The position numbers were made by a program, and so were the translations under genes. The notes beneath the pieces were generated by a model. The model saw only the letters and a list, made by a program, of their open reading frames with translations. It was not told the DNA's origin and searched no databases. Of a DNA stretch of 64,000 bases, positions 23,403 through 32,199 are shown piece after piece. The stretch is from Neoroseomonas terrae (lineage in GTDB: Bacteria > Pseudomonadota > Alphaproteobacteria > Acetobacterales > Acetobacteraceae). Positions within the stretch are counted from its first letter, which is position 1. Each line of letters opens with the position of its first letter. The stretch spans positions 46,478 through 110,477 of the forward strand of contig NZ_JAAEDI010000021.1 in the NCBI RefSeq assembly GCF_018129025.1. The letters are read 5' to 3'.

Positions 23403-25205
23403 ATGCACGTCACTGAAACCGAGACCGACGGCCTGAAGCGTGGCTACGCCATCGCCATCCCGGCAGCCGAGATCGCCGGCCGGCGCGACGCGCGCCTCGC
23501 GGAGATCGCCGCGGGCGTTCCGATCGCCGGCTTCCGGCGTGGCGAAGCGCCCCGGGCCGTCATTCTGCAGCGCTTCGGCGCCTCGGTGCTGGGCGAAGTG
23601 CTGGAGGACGTCGTGGCGGAAGCGGTCCGCCGGCTGATCGCCGACCGGCGGCTGCGCCCGGCCATGCCGCCGAAGGTCGAGGTCGGCGCCTTCGCGGAGG
23701 ACACCGACCTCGTCATCAACGTTGGGCTGGAATTGCTGCCCGACGTGCCGCTGCCGGACCTGTCGGACCTGCACCTCGAAAGGCTGCGCGCGCAGCCCGG
23801 CCAGGCGCATCTGGATCGCGCCCTGGCTCGGCTCGCGATGCGGCATGGCAGGTTCGAGGACCTTGCCGGCGAGCCTGCCGCGCGTGGCGACATCCTGGTC
23901 TGCGACGTGGAAGGCGGCGTCCTTCACGACCTGCTCGCGAATGGCGTGGCGCTCGGCGCGCGCGTGGGCAGCCCGGGCCTGCCCCCGACGAGCTGGTCGC
24001 TCGATGCCTCCCCCGGCCTGTCCTGCGACATCGTCGCGACGGGCAGTGAGAACGGCCTGATCTGCTTCGATGCGCGGTTGCGCGGCATGACGGGACGCGA
24101 TGCCTTCCTGCGCCTCTTTCCCGCCCGCCCCAAGGAGCAGAAGGCCGCGCCGGGGCAGGTCCTGACGCTGTGCATGCGCGCGCGGGTGCTCACCGGCGAG
24201 CTTCCCACGGCCGCCCGGGTGCGGCTCGGCTTCAACGAGCGGGCGGAGGATGATTTCCTGCGCAGCGTCCGCGCCCCGGCCCAGTTGGGCGATGCAGAGA
24301 TTCGCGGCAGCTTCGTGCTGACGGACGATGAGCGCCTGGCCTATGCGCGGCCGTTGTTGGACATCGGCTTTCCGCCGGGCATCGAGGTCGATGTCACCTT
24401 CCGCATCGGGCCGGCCCGCATCTTCGCCGGCGCCGAGGAGCCGGAAGCGCTGCTGTTCGCCGGCGGCAGCATGATCGCGGCGCCGATTGAGGTCGGTGCC
24501 GCCGGCGTCGGTTTCTCCAGCCAACTCGAAGGGCTCGCGCCCGGCGAAACGCGGGTGGTCGAGGCGATGCTGCCCGCCGACCACGCCGTCAGCGAACTCG
24601 CCAACCGTCGCGTGCGCCACGCCGTGACGGCCACGGGGCTGAAGCGCCGCCGCCCGCTGGCACATGGCGAAGAACTCGCGCGGGCGCTCAAACTGCCGGA
24701 TACGGCGGCCATGCGGGTCGCGGTCATGCAGTCCCTCCAGCGGGAATGCGACGCGCGGTCCGGCCAGCGCCTTCGCATCGCGCTGCTTGACCGGCTGGCG
24801 GCCGGCGCGTCTTTCCCGGTACCGGAATGCTTGCTGGGGGCCGAGTTCGACCAGATCTGGCAGCGTGTGCGGCCCGGGCCGGCCGAAGGCGCGGGCGACG
24901 AGGCGCTGCGCGCGGATTACCGCGTGGTCGCGGCGCGGCGCGTCCGGCTACGGCTGCTGGTGACGCGCCTGGCCGAGGCGCATGAGGTGCAGGTGACCGA
25001 GGCGGAGATGGCCCGCGCCATCCGCCGCGACGCCGCGCGCTATCCCGGGCAGGAACGCCAGGTGCTCGACTTCTATCGCGGCAACGCTGCAGCGCTGGAG
25101 GCGCTGCGCGCGCCGCTGGTCGAGGCAAAGGTGATCGACCTGCTGATCGCGGGCGCCGCAGTGACCGACCGGGTCGTGACGCCTGAGGAACTCGGAATGG
25201 AGTAG
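23403..25205 (+). CDS. trigger-factor-like chaperone with enlarged central region
   Basis: 600 residues against the usual 430-470 for trigger factor. The N-terminus is typical (VTETETDGLKRGYAIAIPAA) and keeps the ribosome-docking signature as GFRRGEAP (43-50), followed by LRPAMPPKVEV. The PPIase region opens with AARGDILVCDVEG but is split by about 200 extra residues before its second half (IEVGAAGVGFSSQLEGLAPGETRVVE). The C-terminal helical chaperone arms are present (VAVMQSLQRECDAR, QVLDFYRGN), without the acidic tail. It is probably a second, specialised trigger factor, since tig normally sits with clpP, which is not seen here. Confidence 0.8.
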   Translation: MHVTETETDGLKRGYAIAIPAAEIAGRRDARLAEIAAGVPIAGFRRGEAPRAVILQRFGASVLGEVLEDVVAEAVRRLIADRRLRPAMPPKVEVGAFAEDTDLVINVGLELLPDVPLPDLSDLHLERLRAQPGQAHLDRALARLAMRHGRFEDLAGEPAARGDILVCDVEGGVLHDLLANGVALGARVGSPGLPPTSWSLDASPGLSCDIVATGSENGLICFDARLRGMTGRDAFLRLFPARPKEQKAAPGQVLTLCMRARVLTGELPTAARVRLGFNERAEDDFLRSVRAPAQLGDAEIRGSFVLTDDERLAYARPLLDIGFPPGIEVDVTFRIGPARIFAGAEEPEALLFAGGSMIAAPIEVGAAGVGFSSQLEGLAPGETRVVEAMLPADHAVSELANRRVRHAVTATGLKRRRPLAHGEELARALKLPDTAAMRVAVMQSLQRECDARSGQRLRIALLDRLAAGASFPVPECLLGAEFDQIWQRVRPGPAEGAGDEALRADYRVVAARRVRLRLLVTRLAEAHEVQVTEAEMARAIRRDAARYPGQERQVLDFYRGNAAALEALRAPLVEAKVIDLLIAGAAVTDRVVTPEELGME

Positions 25206-25251
25206 GGGGGCGGCGCGGCCACCATGGGAGGGGACGCCGCGCCCGACGGGC

Positions 25252-27573
25252 CTACGCCGCGCGGACGGCTTTCAGGAACCCATCCGCCCGTTCCCGCAGC
25301 GTCGTCGCATCCCCGGACAACGCGCCGGACGCCTGGAGCACGGCGGCTGCGGACCCGCCGGTTGCATCCGCCGCCGACCGGATCCCTTCGATCCGTTGTG
25401 CGACCGTTCCGGTCGCCTCCGCGACTTGCGCAGCGGACCGCGCTATCTCCCGCGTCGTGGCCCCCTGTTCCTCCACCGCCGCGGCGATCGCTGTGGCGAT
25501 GTCGGAGGTGCGGTCCACTGTGGTCCCGATGGCGCGGATCGCCTCGACCGCCTGGTTGGTCGCGCCCTGCATCTCGCTGATCTGGCGGCCGATCTCTTCG
25601 GTCGCCTTGGCGGTCTGACCGGCGAGGTTCTTCACCTCGGACGCCACCACCGCGAAGCCTTTCCCGGCCTCGCCAGCCCGGGCGGCCTCGATCGTCGCGT
25701 TCAGCGCGAGAAGGTTGGTCTGCCCGGCGATCTCGCCGATCAGGCGCACCACGTCGCCGATGCGCGACGCCGCCTCCGCCAGGCCGCGCACCGTGGAATC
25801 GGTCGCCTTGGCCTCGGCCACCGCGCGGCGCGCGACGTCCGCGGCCTCGGCGACGCGCCGGGTGATCTCCTCGACCGACGCAGCCATCTCCTCCGCCGCC
25901 GCCGCCACCGCCTGCACATCGGCATTGGCCTGCATGCCGGCCTCGGACACGGCGACTGCCTCGCGCCCAGCCTCCGCCGCTGCATCCGTCAGCGTCCGCG
26001 CGGCGTCCTGCAACTGCCCGGCGGAGGTCGCGACGGAACCCACCACCGCGCCGATATCCGCTTCGAAGGTGTCGGCAAGGCGCGCCTGCTCGGTCACGCG
26101 CTGCCAGGCGAGCATGGCGCCGACATACTGCCCCGCCGCGTCGCGCAGCGCGGAGACGTTGAGGTCGAGCATCTCCGGCCCCATCGCGACGCGCGCCTTG
26201 TGCGGCAGGTTCGCGGGGTCCGCTAGGAGCGTCCGGACCCGGTCCGGCGCCTTGTGGAACATGTCGATGCTGTTCCCCACCACGGTATCGACGGGTGCGC
26301 GGAGATGATCCTTCGTCGCCGCCAGCAGCTCGAGTGAATAGCCGTTGGCGTAGGTGATGCGGAAGTTGTCGTCCGGGTCGGCCACCATGACGCCGATCGG
26401 CATCTGCTCGATCATCTGGCCGCGGCTGAACGCCTGCCGCACCGTGACGCGCAGCTCCTCCAGCGCCTCGGCGATGCGGCCGATCTCGTCGCGCCGGCCG
26501 CGATCGGTGACGGTGACGGCGGCTTCGCCGGCCGCAATGGCGCCGATCGTGCCGGCCATGCGCCGCAGTGGCGCACCGACCGACCGCGTCAGCGCCCAGG
26601 AGGATAGCAGCAGCACGAGCGCGATGGCGCCGGCGGCGATAGCCACCAGCCTCGTCTGTTCGGCCAGCGCTTCCTCGACCGCGGCGCCGGCCTCCCCGGC
26701 GAGGCCGACCAGCCGCTCATTTGCCGCGGTGACGGCGGCAACGACCGCCTCGCGCGCCGGTGTGGCGCGCTCCGCGGTGAAGCGGTCGAGCGCGATGCCG
26801 GCATCGATCATCGCGAGCGCGCCCTGGGCGGCCTGCTCGGCGATGCGGCCGATGCGCTCCAGCTCCTCCTTCACCCGCTCCTGCGGGCCGGCGGAGGAAA
26901 CGGCGCCGCGCAGATGCACGCGGGACTGCGCGGCGGCCCGGCGCGCCCGTTGTGCCTGCGCCGCCTCCCCGGTCGCGAGGTAGCGCAGCGTGGAGGCGCG
27001 CATGTCGTTCGCCCCCTGGTGGAAGGCGATGAAGCGGGTGCGGGCATCCTCCCGCACCTCGCCAGCCAGGTCGAACTCGATGGCCGCGTTCGCGCCCTCG
27101 AAGGCCTGGTCGTATTCCGAAGCGCGGGCGAGGAAGGCCTCGTCACGCGACCGGATGATGGCGATGCGCTGCTCCGCCTGCGCGCGGATCGCCGCGGCAT
27201 AGGCCGTCGCGGCGTCGAGCAGCCGGTTGAGCCGCGCGCCGGAGGATTCCTCGCCGGCCGACTCGGCCGCGCGCCGGGCCAGCGTCGCCGTCTCGTCCAG
27301 CGCGGCGAGCGCGCGGTCGCGCGATGCCTCCACCTCGGCCGCGCGGTTCGCCGCCAGCATGGCCTGCACTTGGGACGGCGCCTCCGCCACCGTGCCCATC
27401 GCTTCGGTCAGTAGGCCGGAGGCCTCGCTGAGCCGCGTCTGCCGGCCCATCGTCTCGGACAGGTGTCGTCCCGTCAGTGCGACGGTGGCGGCGATGCCGC
27501 CCAGCATGGCGAGGGCGAGCAGGCTCGAGGTCAGCAGCTTCAGGCCGACCGACAGGTTCAGGAAGGCGCGCAT
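25252..27573 (-). CDS. methyl-accepting chemotaxis protein with PAS domain
   Basis: 773 residues. Membrane helices lie at about 14-34 and 310-330, bounding a helical sensor domain of about 275 residues, followed by a HAMP domain ([20 protein letters not shown]) and a PAS-like domain starting [20 protein letters not shown] (about 393-500). The signalling domain has the conserved hairpin tip [20 protein letters not shown]. No CheR-binding pentapeptide is present at the C-terminus (FLKAVRAA). ATG 27573 is chosen as the usual short cytoplasmic start ([14 protein letters not shown]). No che genes are adjacent, so it is an orphan receptor; ligand unknown. Confidence 0.93.
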   Translation of the reverse strand: MRAFLNLSVGLKLLTSSLLALAMLGGIAATVALTGRHLSETMGRQTRLSEASGLLTEAMGTVAEAPSQVQAMLAANRAAEVEASRDRALAALDETATLARRAAESAGEESSGARLNRLLDAATAYAAAIRAQAEQRIAIIRSRDEAFLARASEYDQAFEGANAAIEFDLAGEVREDARTRFIAFHQGANDMRASTLRYLATGEAAQAQRARRAAAQSRVHLRGAVSSAGPQERVKEELERIGRIAEQAAQGALAMIDAGIALDRFTAERATPAREAVVAAVTAANERLVGLAGEAGAAVEEALAEQTRLVAIAAGAIALVLLLSSWALTRSVGAPLRRMAGTIGAIAAGEAAVTVTDRGRRDEIGRIAEALEELRVTVRQAFSRGQMIEQMPIGVMVADPDDNFRITYANGYSLELLAATKDHLRAPVDTVVGNSIDMFHKAPDRVRTLLADPANLPHKARVAMGPEMLDLNVSALRDAAGQYVGAMLAWQRVTEQARLADTFEADIGAVVGSVATSAGQLQDAARTLTDAAAEAGREAVAVSEAGMQANADVQAVAAAAEEMAASVEEITRRVAEAADVARRAVAEAKATDSTVRGLAEAASRIGDVVRLIGEIAGQTNLLALNATIEAARAGEAGKGFAVVASEVKNLAGQTAKATEEIGRQISEMQGATNQAVEAIRAIGTTVDRTSDIATAIAAAVEEQGATTREIARSAAQVAEATGTVAQRIEGIRSAADATGGSAAAVLQASGALSGDATTLRERADGFLKAVRAA

Positions 27574-27619
27574 GGAGGCCTCTCGGACGTGGGGTTTCGC
27601 CCTTGTCGCCCGGCGTGCC

Positions 27620-28282
27620 TTAAACGGCCGTGAAGCGCGTGGCCTCCCGCGCCTGCCAGCGGCGCCCGGCGAGCAGGAAACCCAGCACCACCAGCAGGGT
27701 GCCGCCGCCATGCCAGAACAGCACCATCAGCGCGGCCTCCAGATGATGGAACAGCGACAACCCCGCCGACGACAGCGCCGCGCCGGCCAGCCCGCCGAGA
27801 ACCGCGACCGGCACCGGCCGCACCGGCCCCGCATGGCGCAGCATCCACACCATCGATGCCGCCAGTGGCACGCCCATCAGCACGATGAATCGGAAGCAGC
27901 TCCAGGCCGTGCCGAAGGCGAGCGCTTCCGGCCCAAGCCGTGCCACCTCCGCCATGCAGCCCATGCCGAGACTGCCTCCCCACAGCAGCGCGGCGGGCAG
28001 CGGCAAAAGGACCCAGTGACCGGACCGGTCGGGCAGGGCGAGCTGGAAGGCCGCCACCGCCGACAGCACCCCTGTCGCCACCATGAAGGCGAGCTGCATG
28101 GCCTCATGCGGATCCGACAGGTAGTCCATCAGGTCGTGGCGCGGCCCGACGGCAATGGTGAAGGCGCCGATCACCAGCGCCGCGAAGCCGAGCCACAGCG
28201 CCGCCCGCCGCCCTGGGGACGAGAGCCGGCGCACCGGCTGCAGCTCCGTTGCGAGCCGGCCGATCAGCTCGTCGGTCCTCAC
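27620..28282 (-). CDS. nrsF: NrsF family anti-sigma-F protein (DUF1109)
   Basis: 220 residues with six membrane helices, characteristic of NrsF/DUF1109 ([20 protein letters not shown] start; [37 protein letters not shown]). In Caulobacter NrsF is an inner-membrane anti-sigma factor that holds SigF and releases it upon oxidative or metal stress, using conserved cysteines; Cys residues are present in the central helices ([17 protein letters not shown]). GTG 28282 overlaps the sigma factor stop (GTGA), so the pair is translationally coupled. Confidence 0.9.
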   Translation of the reverse strand: MRTDELIGRLATELQPVRRLSSPGRRAALWLGFAALVIGAFTIAVGPRHDLMDYLSDPHEAMQLAFMVATGVLSAVAAFQLALPDRSGHWVLLPLPAALLWGGSLGMGCMAEVARLGPEALAFGTAWSCFRFIVLMGVPLAASMVWMLRHAGPVRPVPVAVLGGLAGAALSSAGLSLFHHLEAALMVLFWHGGGTLLVVLGFLLAGRRWQAREATRFTAV

Positions 28283-28839
28283 GGCGTGTCCTCCCCCGCC
28301 AGGCGCCGGCGCAGCGCCTTGAGCGCACGATGCGTGGCGATCTTCAGCGCCCCGACCGACAGGCCCGACCGTCGCGCCGCCTCGGCGAGCGGCAGATCCT
28401 CGAGCTTGGCGAGGCGCAGCGCGGTGCGCTGGCTCGCCGGCAGCGCGGCCACCGCCTCGCGCAGCTGGCCGCCGGCGATACGCGTCTCGCCGGTCTCGCC
28501 CGCGGGTGCCGCCAGCGTCTCCGCATGATCGTCGATCGGTGTTTCCCGCCCGGCGCCGCGACTGCGCCGCCGCAGCCGGTCGATGCTGCGCCGCTCGGCA
28601 ATCGCGACGATCCAAGGGCGCAACGGACGAGACGGGTCATAGGCGGCGAGCGTCCGATGGATGGTCAGCAGCGCATCCTGCACCGCATCCTCGGCGTCCT
28701 GCGGGTCGCGCAGCCGCCGGCGCGCAACGGCGCGCAGCAGCGGCAGGCAATCCCGCAGCAGCCGGTCATAGGCGCGGGCATCACCCGCCTGCGCGGCGGC
28801 CATCCATGCTTCCCAACGGCCATCACTGTCGCCGGCCAC
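28279..28839 (-). CDS. sigF: ECF sigma factor, SigF type
   Basis: About 186 residues. Region 2 is seen as RLRDPQDAEDAVQDALLTIH and RPWIVAIAERRSIDRLRRR, region 4 as LPASQRTALRLAKLEDLPLA followed by an HTH (EAARRSGLSVGALKIATHRALKAL). It fits the SigF/ECF16 kind paired with NrsF. GTG 28839 is taken as start because GGGGA lies at the right distance; ATG 28929 would add 30 low-complexity residues and has no ribosome site. A consensus SigF promoter lies upstream, implying autoregulation. Confidence 0.88.
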   Translation of the reverse strand: MAGDSDGRWEAWMAAAQAGDARAYDRLLRDCLPLLRAVARRRLRDPQDAEDAVQDALLTIHRTLAAYDPSRPLRPWIVAIAERRSIDRLRRRSRGAGRETPIDDHAETLAAPAGETGETRIAGGQLREAVAALPASQRTALRLAKLEDLPLAEAARRSGLSVGALKIATHRALKALRRRLAGEDTP

Positions 28840-29025
28840 GGCGCGTCCCCGATGCTGCGCCGGCAGCCTAGGCCCCGCCGATGCGGCGATGAAGGGCGGC
28901 GCCGCAGGGCAACAGGCCGCGGCGCTCATGGGGGCGGCTGGTGGTGGGATCGCGCGGTGCGGGCGCTGGCCATGGTGGTGAGGATCTCGCCATGCCGGGC
29001 CATCGAGGCCGGCTTCCTGACGTGT

Positions 29026-29051
29026 TTCGCCGTCACGTGCCGGGCGGTTAC
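29026..29051 (-). promoter_or_regulatory. SigF-type promoter (GTAACC-N16-CGAA)
   Basis: On the minus strand GTAACC (29051-29046) is followed after exactly 16 nt by CGAA (29029-29026), the reported consensus of Caulobacter SigF promoters. It points into the sigF-nrsF operon, so the sigma factor probably activates its own transcription. Confidence 0.75.
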
Positions 29052-29118
29052 GCGGCATCGGTGGTTGGGCAGTCGGAAGGCCTTGCCGACTCGACCGCCA
29101 AGACGACATGGATAGGCC

Positions 29119-29544
29119 GTGCTGCACCTCATCAAGCTGTCTGTCGGGCCCAAGGATGTCACCGCGCTGGCGGCGCTGCAGGCCGAACGCCTGCGGACCG
29201 ACCCGCCCCTGCGGGCCTGGACCCGCATGTTCCCGAAGCGGATCGACGAGATAGCCGATGGCGGCTCGATCTACTGGGTCGTCGGCGGCTTCGTCCGCGT
29301 GCGCCAGCGCGTCCTCGGCCTGCGGGAGGAGCAGTGGGACGACAACACCCCCTGCGCAGCCCTGCTGCTCGACCCCGCCCTGGTGCCTGTCGAGGCCCGG
29401 CCGATGAAGGCCTTCCAGGGCTGGCGCTACCTGAAGCCCGAGGAAGCGCCGGCGGATGTGACGACCGCGCGCCCGGCTGCGACGGGGCTGGACCGGTTGC
29501 CGCCGGCGTTGCGGCGTGATCTCGCGGAACTCTGCCTTATCTGA
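29119..29544 (+). CDS. DUF1489 family protein
   Basis: 141 residues of DUF1489, a family largely limited to alphaproteobacteria. Markers: LHLIKLSVGPKDVTALAALQ, the Arg/Lys-rich RMFPKRIDEIADGGSIYWVV, FVRVRQRVLGL, DNTPCAALLLDPALV and FQGWRYLKPEEAP. GTG 29119 is the start that gives the canonical N-terminus. No enzyme motif is known. It is divergent from sigF and stands alone. Confidence 0.88.
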   Translation: MLHLIKLSVGPKDVTALAALQAERLRTDPPLRAWTRMFPKRIDEIADGGSIYWVVGGFVRVRQRVLGLREEQWDDNTPCAALLLDPALVPVEARPMKAFQGWRYLKPEEAPADVTTARPAATGLDRLPPALRRDLAELCLI

Positions 29545-29599
29545 CGGGCCTTAGGCCGTCGCGCGCCGCGGAGAGCCTGTGGTTGCAGGAATTATCCTA

Positions 29600-29739
29600 T
29601 AACAACCAAAACGCGTTGCTATTTGTTAAGGTTCCTTCCACGGACGCGAGAGGCGGTACCTGCCAGGGTCTGTCTGTCGCAGCGGCTTATTCCCGGCAGG
29701 CCGCTGCCTGACTGACCCTTCCGCTAGGCGGGGTCTTTG
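29600..29739 (+). ncRNA. candidate structured small RNA
   Basis: Between DUF1489 and the convergent complex I-like operon lies a sequence with nested complementary arms: AGGGTC (29665-29670) with GACCCT (29714-29719), enclosing GCAGCGG (29679-29685) with CCGCTGC (29701-29707). An AT-rich promoter-like stretch (29589-29632) precedes it and a strong terminator follows. No coding frame of interest. It may be an independent sRNA or the 3' UTR of the DUF1489 transcript; family not recognised. Confidence 0.35.
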
Positions 29740-29773
29740 GGCCCGGCTGGAGCAATCCAGCCGGGCCGATTTT
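29740..29773 (+). terminator. intrinsic terminator
   Basis: GGCCCGGCTGGA (29740-29751), loop GCAA, TCCAGCCGGGCC (29756-29767), then GATTTTA: a perfect 12-bp stem with a short T run on the plus strand. Confidence 0.85.
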
Positions 29774-30311
29774 ATGTCTGGCGCGGGTCCGGCGCCGCTT
29801 CCGCCTCGAGCAGCGACAAGAGGCCCTCCAGCAATTGCTCGGGAGAGGGCGGGCAGCCCGGGATCAGCAGGTCCACCGGCAGCACGGCCCCGACCCCGCC
29901 ATGCACGGCGTAGGAGCCCTTGAACACACCGCCATCCACGGCGCAGTCGCCCGCCGCGACGACCCAGCGCGGTTCCGGCGTGCAGGCGAGGGCGCGCTCC
30001 ATCGCCTCGGCCATGTTGCGGCAGGCGGGGCCCGTCACCAGCAGCACATCGGCATGCTTCGGCGAAGCGACGAAGCGAAGCCCGAAACGCTCGAGGTCGT
30101 AGGCGACGTTCTGCAGCGCGTTCACTTCGAGCTCGCAGGCGTTGCACGAGCCGCTGTCCACCTCGCGGATCGCCAGGCTGCGGCCGAGACGGGCACGCGC
30201 CGTCGCGGCCAGCCGCTCGGCCAGCGCCGCGACGGTCGGCTGCGGGATGCCGGGGGACGGGCCGGTCAGTGGCCGGCCGACCAGCGCGCGGGCGAGGCGG
30301 GGCCAGAGCAT
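29772..30311 (-). CDS. NuoB/HyfI-like iron-sulfur small subunit
   Basis: 179 residues of the 20-kDa complex I / group 4 hydrogenase small subunit family. Four cysteines for the proximal [4Fe-4S] cluster are in place: C56 and C59 (SGSCNACELE), C123 (AAGDCAV) and C153 (IPGCPPSPEQLLEGLL). The CxxC spacing is the hydrogenase-like rather than the NuoB-like (adjacent CC) form. Last gene of the operon; its start overlaps the stop of the VOC gene by one base. It should pass electrons to or from the large subunit. Confidence 0.87.
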   Translation of the reverse strand: MLWPRLARALVGRPLTGPSPGIPQPTVAALAERLAATARARLGRSLAIREVDSGSCNACELEVNALQNVAYDLERFGLRFVASPKHADVLLVTGPACRNMAEAMERALACTPEPRWVVAAGDCAVDGGVFKGSYAVHGGVGAVLPVDLLIPGCPPSPEQLLEGLLSLLEAEAAPDPRQT

Positions 30312-30691
30312 CAGTCGCACTCCGCGATGCGCTCGGAGAAGACGAGCGTGTTGCCGAAGGGGTCGCTGATGGTCATGTCGCGCCAGCCCCAGGGCCGGTC
30401 GTGCAGGCCCGGGCGCGCGTGGCGATAGCCTTTCGCGAGCAGCTCCGCATTGAAGGTATCGACGCCCGTCATGCGGATGATCACCTTGCTGCCCGGCGTG
30501 CCGTCGCCGAAATGCTCGCTGAGGAACAGCAGAAGCGACCCGCGCGAGACTTGCGCGAAGACCGGCAGATCCGGTTCGAAGCGATGTTCCCAGTCCCAAC
30601 TCATGCCGAGGAAATCGACATAGAACTCACGGGCCTTGGCGAGGTCGAAGATGCGCAGGATCGGGATGGTCTGGTCGAAGCCGATGCTCAC
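30311..30691 (-). CDS. VOC (glyoxalase/bleomycin resistance) family protein
   Basis: 126 residues with the paired beta-alpha-beta-beta-beta modules of the VOC superfamily: TIPILRIFDLAKAREFYVDFLG in the first half and PGLHDRPWGWRDMTISDPFGNTLVF in the second, most like bleomycin-resistance-type proteins. GTG 30691 overlaps the large-subunit stop (GTGA), and its end overlaps the small-subunit start, so it is firmly embedded in the complex I-like operon. Such a gene is not a normal part of hydrogenase or Nuo operons. It may bind a metabolite or metal connected to the complex, or be a simple insertion. Confidence 0.83.
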   Translation of the reverse strand: MSIGFDQTIPILRIFDLAKAREFYVDFLGMSWDWEHRFEPDLPVFAQVSRGSLLLFLSEHFGDGTPGSKVIIRMTGVDTFNAELLAKGYRHARPGLHDRPWGWRDMTISDPFGNTLVFSERIAECD

Positions 30692-32199
30692 AGGTCCACC
30701 CCCGCATAGGAACAGTTGAAGGATTTGTTGAGCAGCGGGAAGTCGGCGACGATGTTGCCCTCGATCGCCGCTTCCAGCAGCGGCCATTGCAGCCAGGACG
30801 GGTCGCGCAGGAAGACGCCGCGGATCAGCCCGCCTTCGTCCAGCCGCAACCAGGCGAGGCATTCGCCCCGGAAGCCCTCGATCAGCGCGCTGCCCTCGCC
30901 GGCCTGGGCAGGCAGGGCGACGAGCGTCTCGCCGGGCGGCAGCTCCGCCAGCAGCCGACGGACGAGGCCGATGGAGGTGCGCAGTTCCGCGATGCGCACT
31001 CGCACCCGCGCATCGACGTCACCGCCCGCTTCCACCGCGATCGCCGGCAGCAGCCAGTCATAGGGCGGATAGGCCGGCCGCAGGCGCGAATCGAAGCCGC
31101 GCCCCGATCCGCGGCCGACGAAGCCGCCGGCCGCGAAACGCGCCGCATGCGCCGGGTCGAGGTAGCCCGTGCCGACGACGCGGTCCTGCAGGCTGGCATG
31201 GCCGTCGTAGATGCGCTGCAGCACGGGGACCTCGGCCTCGACGGCGCCGAGGGCGCCGAGGATCAGCTCCGCACCGCCCGGCGCGATGTCGGGCGCGACG
31301 CCGCCGGGCAGGACGCGGTCCATCATCAGCCGATGGCCGAAGGCCGCTGCGCAGGCGCGCAGCACGTTTTCGCGCAGCAGCCCGCAGCGCGCATGGGGGA
31401 AGGCGAAGGCCGCGTCGTTGCAGACGAAGCCCCAGTCGTTCAGGTGGTTGTGAATGCGCTCCAGCTCCGCCATCACCGCGCGCAGCGCGATGGCGCGCGG
31501 CGGCGCGACGACGCCAAGCGCTGCCTCCGCGGCGGTGGCGAAGGCCCAGCTATGGGCAACCGTTGAATCGCCCGACAGCCGCGCGGCGAAACCGGCCGCG
31601 GCACGCGGCGTCCGCGCCTGCATCAGCGCCAGCAGCCCCTTGTGCTTGTAGCCAAGCCGCGCCTCCAGGCGCACCACGACCTCCCCCTGGACGTGGAAGC
31701 GGAAATGGCCCGGCTCGATCACACCGGCATGGATCGGGCCGACCGCGATCTGGTGGATGCCCTCACCCTCGACCGGCAGGAATTCCGGTTGGGGCGGCTC
31801 CGAATGCGGCATGGCGAGCGGCGCGCCAGACATCGGCCCGGCCAGTTCCCAGCGGCCATGGTCCAACCAGGGGCGCAGATCGACGGCGTCCTCGGCGGTC
31901 AGCCCCCAGAGGTCGCGGATCATGCGTTCGAAGCGAATGGCACCGGGGCGGGCAGGGGAGAGGGCCGCGTAGCGCCCGCCCTCCGCCGGCGCGGACGCCA
32001 GCAGCACGGCGCCGGTGGCGTCGTCGAGGAAGGCCGAATGCACCATGGCCGGTTCGGCCCAGAGCGCGAGCAGTGCCAGGCTTGGCTCGGCCATGAGCGC
32101 CGCCGGCAGGCGTGACCACGCTTCGGTCGTCAGCAGGAACCGATCGAAGGGCTGCGCGCCCTGAGCCTTGCCGGAGCGGATCAGGTCCTGCGCCGTCAT
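30688..32199 (-). CDS. HyfG/NuoCD-like large subunit lacking [NiFe] cysteines
   Basis: 503 residues fusing a 30-kDa NuoC-like part (FERMIRDLWGLTAEDAVDLR, about 88-110) to a 49-kDa-like part (EGEGIHQIAVGPIHAGVIEP, HVQGEVVVRLEARLGYKHKG, ELERIHNHLNDW), as in HycE/HyfG. The two CxxC motifs that hold nickel and iron in hydrogenases are gone: the first region reads RLSGDSTVAHS (207-217) and the C-terminal one DPSWLQW (466-472). It therefore cannot be an active [NiFe] hydrogenase and resembles the energy-converting hydrogenase-related (Ehr) group. ATGA overlap with the upstream gene. Confidence 0.87.
   Translation of the reverse strand: MTAQDLIRSGKAQGAQPFDRFLLTTEAWSRLPAALMAEPSLALLALWAEPAMVHSAFLDDATGAVLLASAPAEGGRYAALSPARPGAIRFERMIRDLWGLTAEDAVDLRPWLDHGRWELAGPMSGAPLAMPHSEPPQPEFLPVEGEGIHQIAVGPIHAGVIEPGHFRFHVQGEVVVRLEARLGYKHKGLLALMQARTPRAAAGFAARLSGDSTVAHSWAFATAAEAALGVVAPPRAIALRAVMAELERIHNHLNDWGFVCNDAAFAFPHARCGLLRENVLRACAAAFGHRLMMDRVLPGGVAPDIAPGGAELILGALGAVEAEVPVLQRIYDGHASLQDRVVGTGYLDPAHAARFAAGGFVGRGSGRGFDSRLRPAYPPYDWLLPAIAVEAGGDVDARVRVRIAELRTSIGLVRRLLAELPPGETLVALPAQAGEGSALIEGFRGECLAWLRLDEGGLIRGVFLRDPSWLQWPLLEAAIEGNIVADFPLLNKSFNCSYAGVDL

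Noticed and set aside
28840..28929. Longer SigF starting at ATG 28929
   Set aside because: No ribosome site and a low-complexity Pro/Ala leader; it cannot be excluded because it lies downstream of the predicted transcription start.
29600..29773. 6S RNA or SRP RNA
   Set aside because: It lacks the GGAAG-type SRP loop, and the stems do not form the long interrupted helix of 6S RNA as far as I can fold it by eye.
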